The notes under the pieces are model-generated. The model saw nothing but the letters and a program-made list of their open reading frames with translations. It made no database searches and was not told the DNA's origin. The position numbers and the translations under genes are program-made. Positions 1 through 6,886 of a DNA stretch of 7,720 nucleotides are shown here, in pieces. Position 1 is the stretch's first letter. Each line of letters starts with the position of its first letter. The stretch spans positions 1-7,720 of the forward strand of contig JBDTRO010000216.1 in assembly GCA_039931635.1 (NCBI GenBank). Reading direction: 5' to 3'. This DNA is from RBG-16-66-20 sp039931635. Its GTDB lineage: Bacteria; Pseudomonadota; Gammaproteobacteria; Burkholderiales; SG8-39.

Positions 1-130
1 GTGGATAGGGCACGACGATGCGCACTGGACGATTGGGAAATTCTTGCGCCGCAGCAGAGGGGAAGGTGCCCACCGATGCGCCGAGCAAGCTTGCCGTCAG
101 GAAAATGGCCCACGCGGAAATTTTTGTCAT
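1..130 (-). CDS. Bug-type (TctC family) periplasmic solute receptor, N-terminal fragment
   Basis: Only the first 43 codons lie in the window; the gene continues past the left edge. The ATG at 130 opens a typical Sec signal peptide: MTK, a hydrophobic stretch (residues 7-22), then a small-residue cleavage site ending in Ala-Ala-Ala (about 26-28). The mature start QEFPNRPVRIVVPYP (29-43) is the hallmark N-terminus of Bug (Bordetella uptake gene) receptors of the tripartite tricarboxylate transporter family, which bind carboxylates or other small organic ligands in the periplasm. A purine-rich AAGAGAG stretch upstream (about 137-143, read on the minus strand) can serve as ribosome binding site. 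The gene is divergent from the molybdenum hydroxylase operon, 57 bases away, so it may supply or sense a related substrate (inference). The membrane partners TctA and TctB are not visible. The family call is firm despite the short fragment; the ligand is unknown. Confidence 0.88.
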   Translation of the reverse strand, partial: MTKISAWAIFLTASLLGASVGTFPSAAAQEFPNRPVRIVVPYP

Positions 131-187
131 CTCGGCTCTCTTTTCAAAGCGCATAATAAAACGGTCAATCGACTCTGGGAGGAGCAC
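131..187. promoter_or_regulatory. Divergent intergenic region, probable promoters for both directions
   Basis: This 57-base spacer between two divergent start codons must hold at least part of both promoters. Its centre is AT-rich, unlike its surroundings. CATAAT (152-157) on the plus strand and TATTAT (153-158) on the minus strand each match the sigma-70 -10 box at five of six positions. I find no convincing -35 box at 16-18 bases from either one, so the exact promoters are uncertain, and no clear operator palindrome is visible. Confidence 0.4.
177..184 (+). promoter_or_regulatory. Ribosome binding site of the IorA-like gene
   Basis: GGGAGGAG contains a near-perfect anti-Shine-Dalgarno match (GGAGG at 178-182) five bases before the ATG at 188. 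It decides the start: the reading frame stays open upstream to an ATG at 44, but a start there would add residues unrelated to the ferredoxin fold and overlap the divergent Bug gene. Confidence 0.85.
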
Positions 188-643
188 ATGGCTAGTCTCG
201 ACATCAACGGCAAGGCCCTCGAGGTCAACGCCGATCCGAATACACCGCTGCTCTGGGTCATACGCGACACCCTCGGCATGACGGGCACCAAGTTCGGTTG
301 CGGCGCCGGGCTCTGCGGTGCGTGCACCGTGCATTTGGACGGCAAGCCGATCCGCTCCTGCAGCACGCCGCTGTCGGCGGCGGCAGGCAAGAAGATCACC
401 ACCATCGAGGCCATCGGCGCGTCCGATGTCGGCAAGAAAGTTCAGGCCGCTTGGGCGTCGCTCGACGTGCCGCAATGCGGCTACTGCCAGTCGGGCCAGA
501 TCATGGCTGCGACGGCGCTGCTCACGGAGAAGCCGAAGCCGACGGACGCGGACATCGACAGCGCCATGGCGGGCAACATCTGCCGCTGCGGCACCTATCC
601 GCGCATCCGCGCGGCGATTCACAAAGCTGCGAAGGGGGCCTGA
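188..643 (+). CDS. 2Fe-2S subunit of a xanthine dehydrogenase-family molybdenum hydroxylase (isoquinoline 1-oxidoreductase alpha-like)
   Basis: This 151-residue protein carries the two iron-sulfur clusters that move electrons from the molybdenum site of the partner subunit to an external acceptor. The N-terminal plant-ferredoxin-like domain shows Cys38, Cys43, Cys46 and Cys58 in the pattern C-x4-C-x2-C-x11-C. The C-terminal four-helix [2Fe-2S]-binding domain shows Cys97, Cys100, Cys132 and Cys134 in the usual CGYCQSGQ and NICRCGTYPRI motifs. All eight ligands are present and the length is normal for stand-alone small subunits. There is no signal peptide; in this family the cofactor-loaded small subunit is thought to be exported with the Tat-signal-bearing large subunit. 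The stop is two bases before the next start, so the two are co-translated. IorA is the best-known homologue, but nicotinate, quinaldine and aldehyde dehydrogenases use similar subunits, so I assign no symbol. Confidence 0.95.
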   Translation: MASLDINGKALEVNADPNTPLLWVIRDTLGMTGTKFGCGAGLCGACTVHLDGKPIRSCSTPLSAAAGKKITTIEAIGASDVGKKVQAAWASLDVPQCGYCQSGQIMAATALLTEKPKPTDADIDSAMAGNICRCGTYPRIRAAIHKAAKGA

Positions 644-645
644 TC

Positions 646-2763
646 ATGAGCCGACTCAAGAATCCCGCCCGCCGTACCTTCCTGAAATCCAGCGCCGCCG
701 TGGGTGGCGGACTGATCATCGGCGTCGCCCTGCCGGGCGGCCTGCGCGACGCGCTCGCCGCGACCGATTCGAAGATGAACGCCTGGATCCGCATCGGCAG
801 CGACAACCAGGTCACGATCTTCTGCGCGCGTTCCGAAATGGGCCAGGGAGTGGTGATGGCCATGCCGACGCTGGTCGCCGAGGAACTCGAAGTCGACCTC
901 TACAAGGTGAAGGTGGAATTCGCGCCGCCCGGAGAGGCATACATCAACGCCATGCTGGGCGGGCAACTCACCGGCGGTTCGACCTCGGTGCGCGATGGCT
1001 GGGACAAGCTGCGCATCGCAGGCGCGCAGGCCCGCATCATGCTGACCGAAGCTGCGGCCGCGAAGTGGGGCGTCAGCGCAGCGGACTGCACGGCCCAGAA
1101 TGGCTCTGTCGTCTATAAAGGCAAAAAAGCCAGCTATGGTTCGCTCGCCGAGGCCGCGTCAAAGCTGACGCCGCCCAAGGAAGTAAAGCTCAAGGATCCC
1201 GCCAAGTGGCGCTACATCGGCAAGCCGCTGAAGCGCCTGGATACTGCCGGCAAGATCTCCGGCAAGACCGAATTCGGCATCGACGTGAAGCTGCCGGGCA
1301 TGCTGTACGCCTCGTTGGCCCAATGTCCGGTGATCGGCGGCAAGGCAACTGCGGTGGACGACGCGAAGGCGAAGGGCATGCCGGGCGTGAAGCACGTGGT
1401 GCGCATCACCGACGGCGTCGCCGTGGTGGCCGACAGTTGGTGGCAGGCGAAGCAGGCGCGCGACGCGCTCAACATCACCTGGGACGAGGGTCCGAGCAAA
1501 GGCCTGAACAGCGAAATGGTGTTCGCCGGCCTCGCCGGTGCGATGTCGAAGCCCGGCGCGACCATCCGGAAGCAGGGCGACGTCGAGGGCGCGATGAAAA
1601 CCGCGGCGAAGAAGGTCGAGGCGACCTACGAGATGCCGTTCCTGTCGCATTCACCGCTGGAGCCGATGAATTTCACCGCCGACGTGCGCAAGGACTCGGC
1701 AATGCTGATCGGCTCGATCCAGTTCCAGGAACTGGCGATGGGCATGGCGGCGGCGATCACCGGCCTGAAACCCGAGCAGATCACCATCCGGACCACCTAC
1801 CTTGGCGGCGGCTTCGGCCGGCGCATCGACTGCGATTTCTTCGCGCAGGCGGTGGAAATCTCCAAGACGATCGGCGCTCCGGTGAAGCTGGTGTGGACGC
1901 GCGAAGACGACATGACGCACGACTTCTACCGTCCGGCGAGCCTGACGCAGATGACGGCCGGCCTGGATGCGAGCGGCAAGCCGACGGCGCTCAGCCTGAA
2001 GCTGAGCTCGCCTTCGGTGACGGCGCGCCTGATCCCGCCGCTGGTGAAGGACGGGGTCGATCCGTTGATGACCGAGGCGATCCTGGTGCCCTACGACATC
2101 GCCAACCAGTCGGTCGCCACGGTGATCCATGACACGGGGCTCAGGGTCGGCTTCCTGCGTTCGGTGTCGCACGCGCTGAACGTGTTCGCCAACGAGTCGT
2201 TCATCGACGAGATGGCGGTCGCGGCAGGCAAGGATCCCTATGAGTACCGTCTCGGGCTCCTCGACAAGCAGCCGCGCTTCAAGAAAGTGCTGCAGCTCGC
2301 GGCCGAGAAAGGGGGCTGGGGCAAGCCCCTGCCGAAGGGCCGCGCGCGCGGCATCGCGGTGATGGAGGGCTACGAGACCTACATGGCGCAGGTGGTGGAA
2401 GTCTCCGTGGTGAACGGCAAGATCAAGCTGCATCGCGTGGTGGTCGCCACCGATCTCGGCATGGTCATCAATCCGAACATCGTCCAGCAGCAGATCGAGA
2501 GCAACATCGTGTTCGGCCTGACGGCGGCTCTATACGGCAACATCACGCTCAAGGACGGGCGCGTGCAGCAGACCAATTTCCACGACTACCAGCTGCTGCG
2601 CATCAACGAGACGCCGAAGATCGAGATGCACTTCGTCAAGAGCACCGAGAAGCCGGGTGGCATCGGCGAACCCGGGATGGCGCTGCTTTCGCCGGCAATG
2701 GCGAACGCGGTCTACGCGCTGACCGGCAAGCGCCTGCGCAAGATGCCGTTTAGTCTTGCGTAA
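646..2763 (+). CDS. Molybdopterin-binding subunit of a xanthine dehydrogenase-family oxidoreductase (isoquinoline 1-oxidoreductase beta-like), Tat-exported
   Basis: This 705-residue catalytic subunit should hydroxylate a heteroaromatic or aldehyde-like substrate at a molybdenum-cytosine-dinucleotide centre. The N-terminus has a twin-arginine signal (RRTFLK, Arg9-Arg10), a hydrophobic stretch (18-30) and an Ala-Leu-Ala cleavage site near 36-38, so the enzyme is probably periplasmic. Family landmarks follow in order: ARSEMGQGV (about 62-70), LEPMN (about 340), the cofactor-binding GGGFGRR (387-393), WTREDDM-HDFYRP, and GGIGEPG (671-677). Glu675 in that last motif is the conserved catalytic base of the family. 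The length is slightly short of the roughly 720-750 residues common for IorB proteins, but no domain appears to be missing. A purine-rich GAAGGGGG (631-638) precedes the ATG. No FAD subunit, cytochrome c domain or XdhC-type maturation gene is in the window. The true substrate cannot be inferred; isoquinoline is only the namesake. Confidence 0.94.
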   Translation: MSRLKNPARRTFLKSSAAVGGGLIIGVALPGGLRDALAATDSKMNAWIRIGSDNQVTIFCARSEMGQGVVMAMPTLVAEELEVDLYKVKVEFAPPGEAYINAMLGGQLTGGSTSVRDGWDKLRIAGAQARIMLTEAAAAKWGVSAADCTAQNGSVVYKGKKASYGSLAEAASKLTPPKEVKLKDPAKWRYIGKPLKRLDTAGKISGKTEFGIDVKLPGMLYASLAQCPVIGGKATAVDDAKAKGMPGVKHVVRITDGVAVVADSWWQAKQARDALNITWDEGPSKGLNSEMVFAGLAGAMSKPGATIRKQGDVEGAMKTAAKKVEATYEMPFLSHSPLEPMNFTADVRKDSAMLIGSIQFQELAMGMAAAITGLKPEQITIRTTYLGGGFGRRIDCDFFAQAVEISKTIGAPVKLVWTREDDMTHDFYRPASLTQMTAGLDASGKPTALSLKLSSPSVTARLIPPLVKDGVDPLMTEAILVPYDIANQSVATVIHDTGLRVGFLRSVSHALNVFANESFIDEMAVAAGKDPYEYRLGLLDKQPRFKKVLQLAAEKGGWGKPLPKGRARGIAVMEGYETYMAQVVEVSVVNGKIKLHRVVVATDLGMVINPNIVQQQIESNIVFGLTAALYGNITLKDGRVQQTNFHDYQLLRINETPKIEMHFVKSTEKPGGIGEPGMALLSPAMANAVYALTGKRLRKMPFSLA

Positions 2764-3505
2764 CTGGCTTTTAGCTCTATTTTTAGCGGTCTCGTTCGGC
2801 CCAGCGGGCGCTCAGGACTACGAGCGCGAGAAACGCTGGGCCGACGACATCCTGCCGGCCCTCATGGTCGGCGACGCGGTCTGGCTGCAGCAGAAGAACG
2901 GCCACAGATTCCTCAATCTGTTCATTGATGTAAAAGAAAAATCGAAGGGCGCCGTCATCATCGCCCACGGCCGCGGCTGGAGCCCGGATTTCGAGCTCTA
3001 CGGTTCGTTGCGCACGAAGCTCGCGGAGGAGGGCTACAGCACGCTTTCGATCCAGCTGCCGGTGCTGCCCAGCACGGCCATCCTCGGCCTGTACCGGCCG
3101 CTCTACCCGGATGCGCGCGAGCGCTTCCAGCTCGCGGTCGACTTTCTCAAGGCGAAAGGCCACAGGAACATCGCCATCGTCTCGCACAGCCTGGGCGCCA
3201 CCATGGCGAACCAGTACCTGATCCGCACCGAGGACGACAGCGTCAAGGCCTGGGTGTTCGTGGGCATCATGCAGGGACTGGAGGAGATGTTCCGCATCAA
3301 GATCCCGGTGCTGGACGTTTACGGCAGCAAGGACTGGACGGCGACCGTCGGCGGCGGCCCCGAGCGCGAGGCGCAGCTGCGCGCTGATCCTCGCTCGGGC
3401 CAGGTCATCGTGCCGGAGGCGACACACTTCTTCGAAGGCAGGGAAGAAGAACTGGTGCGGATTATCTCTAAGTTCCTGAACGCCACGTTCAGGGCGAAAC
3501 CCTAG
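2756..3505 (+). CDS. Secreted alpha/beta hydrolase, translationally coupled to the molybdopterin subunit
   Basis: This 249-residue protein begins with a Sec signal peptide (hydrophobic 4-15, cleavage near Gly-Ala-Gln at 18-20), so it should act in the periplasm. It shows an alpha/beta-hydrolase layout: oxyanion-region HGRG (71-74), LSIQLPVLP (97-105), nucleophile motif SHSLG with Ser145, probable acid Asp193 (YGSKDW) and catalytic His224 (EATHFF). The overall pattern resembles a betaproteobacterial hydrolase group of DUF3530 type; that name is from memory. The start is TTG at 2756. It is the only start codon after the in-frame stop at 2720-2722 that gives the signal peptide, and it overlaps the upstream stop by eight bases, which implies translational coupling because no strong Shine-Dalgarno is present. 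The stop overlaps that of the convergent Bug gene. Substrate unknown; an ester or amide related to the hydroxylase substrate is a guess. Confidence 0.88.
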   Translation: MRNWLLALFLAVSFGPAGAQDYEREKRWADDILPALMVGDAVWLQQKNGHRFLNLFIDVKEKSKGAVIIAHGRGWSPDFELYGSLRTKLAEEGYSTLSIQLPVLPSTAILGLYRPLYPDARERFQLAVDFLKAKGHRNIAIVSHSLGATMANQYLIRTEDDSVKAWVFVGIMQGLEEMFRIKIPVLDVYGSKDWTATVGGGPEREAQLRADPRSGQVIVPEATHFFEGREEELVRIISKFLNATFRAKP

Positions 3506-3518
3506 TCTGTCTTCGCCC
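3492..3518. terminator. Short hairpin across the overlapping stop codons of the convergent operons
   Basis: GGGCGAA (3492-3498) pairs perfectly with TTCGCCC (3512-3518), leaving a 13-base loop that holds the CTAG in which both stop codons overlap. Two more pairs can form inside the stem if one base bulges. Neither strand has a proper T tract afterwards, so this is a weak candidate for a bidirectional terminator or a 3'-end stabilising stem. It could be chance in GC-rich coding sequence. Confidence 0.25.
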
Positions 3519-4449
3519 CTGAGACTTTCACCACCTCGGCCCACCGCGCGACTTCCTCGCGCAAGATCTTGCCGAACTCCTCGGGCGTGTTGCCGACCGG
3601 CTCGGCGCCCTGTTCGGCGAGGCGCTTTCTCATTTCCGGATCGTGCGCCGCCTTTGCCACCGCGGCGGCGAGCGCCGCAACCATCGGCCGCGGTGTCGCG
3701 GACGGTGCGAGAACCCCGTACCAGACGGTGACTTCGAAATCGTCCACTCCCGCTTCCTTCATGGTCGGCACGTCCGCCATCTGCTCGGCGCGCTTGCCGC
3801 CGGTGGAGGCGAGCGGCCGCAGGCGGCCGCTTTTAACGTGCTGGAGGATGGCCGGGATGTTGGCGAAAGTCATTTCGGTTTCGCCCGCGATCAGCGATGT
3901 CAGGGAGGGCGCCGTGCCCTTGTACGGAACATGGACGATGGAAATGCCGGTTTTCAGTTTCAGCAATTCCGCCGACAGGTGCTGCGTGGTGCCGGCTCCC
4001 GCAGAGGAATAGTTGAGCTTGCCCGGGCTCGCGCGCACGAGCGCGAGGAATTCCTTCAGGTTCGCCGCGGGCAGCTTGGAGTTGACCACCAGGATATTCG
4101 GGCTCTCCGAGAAGATCGATACCGCGGTGAAGTCACGCAGCGTGTCGAAGGGCAGGTTCTTGTAGAGCGACATGTTGATCGCCACCGCCGCCGTGTTCAT
4201 GAGCAGCGTGGTGCCGTCGGGCGCGCTCCTGGCGACGAACTCGTTGGCGATGTTGGTGCCGGCGCCCGGTTTGTTCTCCACGATCACCGGCTGGCCGATC
4301 AGCTCCGAGAGCTTGGGCGCCAGCGTGCGCGCCGCGATGTCCACGCCGCCGCCGGGCGTGAAGCCGACGACGAGCTTGACGGGGCGGGAAGGCAATTGCT
4401 GTGCATTTGCCATCGCAGATACAAAAAAGAGGACAAAAAACAATCTCAT
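3502..4449 (-). CDS. Bug-type (TctC family) tripartite tricarboxylate transporter substrate-binding protein
   Basis: This complete 315-residue periplasmic receptor has the usual length for the family. A Sec signal (MRLFFVLFFV hydrophobic core, cleavage after Ala-Asn-Ala at 14-16) is followed by the Bug signature QQLPSRPVKLVVGFTPGGG (17-35). Further family landmarks are IGQPVIVENKPGAGTNIA (51-68), NYSSAGAGTTQHL (146-158), VHVPYKGTAPSLTSLIAGE (172-190) and a C-terminal helix ending GAKTD. The ATG at 4449 is preceded by AGGAG (4456-4460), seven bases away; the frame stays open upstream but only through the MFS gene in another frame. It is the last gene of the minus operon, 26 bases after the MFS stop. 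There is no TctA or TctB nearby, so it is an orphan receptor, as most Bug proteins are. The ligand, usually a carboxylate, cannot be read from the sequence. Confidence 0.95.
   Translation of the reverse strand: MRLFFVLFFVSAMANAQQLPSRPVKLVVGFTPGGGVDIAARTLAPKLSELIGQPVIVENKPGAGTNIANEFVARSAPDGTTLLMNTAAVAINMSLYKNLPFDTLRDFTAVSIFSESPNILVVNSKLPAANLKEFLALVRASPGKLNYSSAGAGTTQHLSAELLKLKTGISIVHVPYKGTAPSLTSLIAGETEMTFANIPAILQHVKSGRLRPLASTGGKRAEQMADVPTMKEAGVDDFEVTVWYGVLAPSATPRPMVAALAAAVAKAAHDPEMRKRLAEQGAEPVGNTPEEFGKILREEVARWAEVVKVSGAKTD
3812..3834 (+). terminator. Candidate intrinsic terminator for the plus operon, inside the convergent Bug gene
   Basis: AGCGGCCGC (3812-3820) and GCGGCCGCT (3823-3831) form a perfect nine-base inverted repeat separated by AG, in practice an eight-pair stem with a CAGG loop. 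TTTT (3831-3834) follows on the plus strand, which fits a rho-independent terminator reading in that direction. It lies about 310 bases past the hydrolase stop and antisense to the Bug gene, where it encodes SGRLRPL. The T tract is short and a GC-rich repeat can arise by codon choice, so this is tentative. Confidence 0.35.
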
Positions 4450-4475
4450 CGCCTGCTCCTCATCGTTTCCGCAGC

Positions 4476-5699
4476 TTAACCCGTGGCGCCGGGTTTTGCG
4501 TCCTGCGCTTTCGCCATGTAGACGGCGAGCCCGGCTGCCAGCGTGAGCGCGATGGCGCCGAAGGCGGCGCGGTAGGCGATCTCGGGCGAGACGGAACCCG
4601 GCGCCGGGAAGGCGCCGACGATCGGGCCGGTCATGAGAGGCAGCATGGTGAGGCCCACGACCTGCGCAATGTTGACCGTGGTTACCCCGCGCCCGAGCAG
4701 ATGGTCGGGAAAGAGGCTGCGGCCGTGCGCGACGATCACCACCGAGTACGAGGTCACGCCGGTGAACAGGATCAGGAGCACCACGGCGGCCGTGGCCGGC
4801 AGCCGCGGCACGAGTGCCAGCGCGGCGAGCAGGCCGATGGTACAGATGGCGCCCGGCACGATCACCCATTTGCGCGTGTCGAAGACGCGGTCCAGCGGCC
4901 CGTAGGCGAGGATGCCGACCAGCTGCGCCGCCGCCATCGCGAGCAGCACGTTGCCGCGCGCGGCGCCGTCCATGCCGTGCACGTGGGCGAGATAGGGACC
5001 GGCCCACAGGCCCAGCACGGTGGCCATGCTTGCGTAGGCGAAGGTGTGGATCGCCAGCACCGGCACCAGGCCCTGCGTGCGCCAGACGGAGGCCAGGCCG
5101 CGTACGACATCGATGAAGGTGTCCGCCCGCGCCGGTACGACCTTGCCTGTTGGCCGATCCCGCACCAGGAAGAAGGCGCAGGCGCCCGTGATGGCCGTGA
5201 TCATCGCCATGCCCGCGAACGTCCAGCGCCAGCCGATCGTCGCCTCGGCCAGCGCGAGCGGCGTCGCGGCGAGGAAATTGCCGATCTGGCTGAACGCAAA
5301 CACGCGGCTCAGCGCGGTCGACAGGCGACCGCCCGGATACCACAGCGCGCAGAGCGTGACGGCACCCATGAAGCTCGCCGCGCAACCGACGCCCAGCAGC
5401 AGCCGCGCGGCGACCAGCTCGCCGGGCGTTGTCACGATTCCGTGCAGGGCTGCGGCGATCACCGCCAGCGCGGTGAAGCAGGAGATCACGAGGCGCGGGC
5501 CGTAACGGTCGAAGAGCAGTCCCACCGGAATCTGCATCGCCGCCATGGCAAGGAAGAACGCACCGTTGGCGCGGCCGAGGTCCTCCGGCGTGAGGCCAAG
5601 GTCGCGCGTCAGTTCGGGCGCGATCACGCCCAGGCAGGAGCGATAGAAAAGGCTCAGCCCGGTGACCGCGATGAGTACCGCGATGGCGCCCCAGCCCAT
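4476..5699 (-). CDS. Major facilitator superfamily (MFS) transporter
   Basis: This 407-residue inner-membrane protein has about twelve predicted membrane segments, roughly at residues 4-26, 43-63, 70-88, 93-117, 133-154, 157-178, 211-234, 248-267, 278-298, 302-325, 343-365 and 374-395. The MFS motif A, GLLFDRYGPR (60-69), sits after the second segment as expected, and an N-terminal RSCLGVIAPEL resembles that of organic-anion type carriers. The ATG at 5699 follows the TAG of the upstream gene by only two bases with no strong Shine-Dalgarno, so translation is probably coupled. The long open stretch upstream in this frame is only a shadow of the DUF3095-like gene. Its position between a reductase and a solute receptor suggests uptake or efflux of a small organic compound, but the substrate and direction are unknown. 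Confidence 0.92.
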   Translation of the reverse strand: MGWGAIAVLIAVTGLSLFYRSCLGVIAPELTRDLGLTPEDLGRANGAFFLAMAAMQIPVGLLFDRYGPRLVISCFTALAVIAAALHGIVTTPGELVAARLLLGVGCAASFMGAVTLCALWYPGGRLSTALSRVFAFSQIGNFLAATPLALAEATIGWRWTFAGMAMITAITGACAFFLVRDRPTGKVVPARADTFIDVVRGLASVWRTQGLVPVLAIHTFAYASMATVLGLWAGPYLAHVHGMDGAARGNVLLAMAAAQLVGILAYGPLDRVFDTRKWVIVPGAICTIGLLAALALVPRLPATAAVVLLILFTGVTSYSVVIVAHGRSLFPDHLLGRGVTTVNIAQVVGLTMLPLMTGPIVGAFPAPGSVSPEIAYRAAFGAIALTLAAGLAVYMAKAQDAKPGATG

Positions 5700-5701
5700 G
5701 C

Positions 5702-6886
5702 CTAGAGCAGCTTCGCGGCGCGTTCCTTGAACGCCTTGGCGGCGAGGAACAGGCCGCCGTCGGCGCCGTCGATGAAGTGCAGGTGCTTGCCCGAGTAATT
5801 GAACACCAGGCAGGTCATGTGCGCGCGATCGGTGACATGCAGGCCGTAGACCAGTTCGCGTCTGGCGTAGCGCTCGGCCAGCCAGGCGTCCAGCGCCTCG
5901 CGCTGCGCCGGATTGCCGGCGAGGATCTGGCGGTAGATGTCGTTGAACTTGCGCACGTCGGTGTTCTGCATGAGCGTGTCCTTGTAACGGCCCCAGTCGG
6001 TGAACTCGGTTTTCAGGCCGAACTTCATGAGAAACCACCCCAGGATCACGAACCAGCGCGCACGCATCAGCCAGAGCCATTTGCCGAACGGCCCGCGCCC
6101 GGCGGCGCGCACGCCGACCTCGTTGCCCAGCTGGCGCGCGCTCAGCGTGGGGGTCAGGGTCAGGAGCGGAGGCGTGAGCGGATGGCAGGCCTCGTCGGTG
6201 CCGTAGACAGCGCGTACTTTGGCGATCACTTCGCCATAGAGCTTCGCAGCCCGGGCAGGATCCGCGTCCAGCGCGCGCACCATCAGGCTGACGGTTTCGC
6301 CGTGCCGGCTCGGGATGTCCTGCCAGCGGCACTCCAGTCCTTCCAGGCTGCCGCGCGCGGCGACGCTGCCCGGCTTTACTTCGCACAGCGGCGCGGTGGC
6401 CGGGTCTTTCATGTACTTGTCCGCGAAGGCCATGCCGCCGCCGGCGAACGCGGCCTGGATGTAGTTCTCCGACACGCGCACGCGCGCGACCTGGATGTCG
6501 AGCCCGTTCTCGCGTATCAGGGCGACGGGAATCGTTGCCACGCGCAGTTCCAGGCCGAAGGACCCCAGCGCCATCTCCTGCGTCTTGACCAGTGCGCCCT
6601 TGGTATCCTCGAGCAGCTCGGGCGGTACGCAGAATGCGCTGCCGTCGCCCTCGAAGATGAAGGGGATGTCGAGCGCACCGGCCGCGTTCAGCATCGCAGT
6701 GACTGCGGAAGCGCCGACCGTGTTGACGTGCTTGTAATTGCCCGCCTGTACTGCAAGCGTGGAATTGCGCACGTCGCAGGCCGCTACGATCCAGTCGTTG
6801 GGCAGCGGCGCGTAGTTGCGCGGATCGGTCACGCCGCTGAAATCCGGCAGCACCGGCAGGCCGGCATAGAAGTTCGCGCTGCTCAT
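5702..6886 (-). CDS. DUF3095-like protein with class III cyclase-like metal motifs
   Basis: This 394-residue protein matches, from memory, the uncharacterised bacterial family DUF3095: it opens NFYAGLPVLPDF, then NDWIVAACDVRNST (30-43), FIFEGDGSAFCVPPE (76-90), GLELRVATIP (111-120), AFAGGGMAFADKYMK (146-160) and, near the C-terminus, YGLHVTDRAHMTCLVF and HFIDGADGG (360-368). Asp38 and Asp81 sit 43 residues apart in a D-x3-S-T and G-D-G context like the two metal-binding aspartates of class III nucleotide cyclases. A basic, hydrophobic stretch at 260-281 may touch the membrane; there is no signal peptide. The ATG at 6886 overlaps the reductase stop in ATGA, and its own stop is two bases before the MFS start, so it is firmly inside the operon. 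Its biochemical function is not known to me; a signalling or nucleotide-binding role is inference. Confidence 0.85.
   Translation of the reverse strand: MSSANFYAGLPVLPDFSGVTDPRNYAPLPNDWIVAACDVRNSTLAVQAGNYKHVNTVGASAVTAMLNAAGALDIPFIFEGDGSAFCVPPELLEDTKGALVKTQEMALGSFGLELRVATIPVALIRENGLDIQVARVRVSENYIQAAFAGGGMAFADKYMKDPATAPLCEVKPGSVAARGSLEGLECRWQDIPSRHGETVSLMVRALDADPARAAKLYGEVIAKVRAVYGTDEACHPLTPPLLTLTPTLSARQLGNEVGVRAAGRGPFGKWLWLMRARWFVILGWFLMKFGLKTEFTDWGRYKDTLMQNTDVRKFNDIYRQILAGNPAQREALDAWLAERYARRELVYGLHVTDRAHMTCLVFNYSGKHLHFIDGADGGLFLAAKAFKERAAKLL

Noticed and set aside
153..168. TTGACC (163-168) and TATTAT (153-158) on the minus strand as a promoter pair.
   Set aside because: The gap between them is only four bases, far from the 16-18 needed for a sigma-70 promoter.
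2783..3544. Antisense open frame opposite the alpha/beta hydrolase.
   Set aside because: No family motifs are visible, and the sense strand has a signal peptide and a catalytic triad.
3813..3830. Two GCGGCCGC palindromes in tandem as a protein-binding site.
   Set aside because: They lie inside a conserved Bug coding stretch far from any promoter; the terminator reading explains the spacing and the T tract better.
6100..6190. Residues LTLTPTLS followed by RAAGRGP in the DUF3095-like protein resemble translations of a dispersed palindromic repeat known from proteobacteria.
   Set aside because: No clear palindrome is present in the DNA, the reading frame runs through unbroken, and the stretch falls at a linker that is variable in the family.
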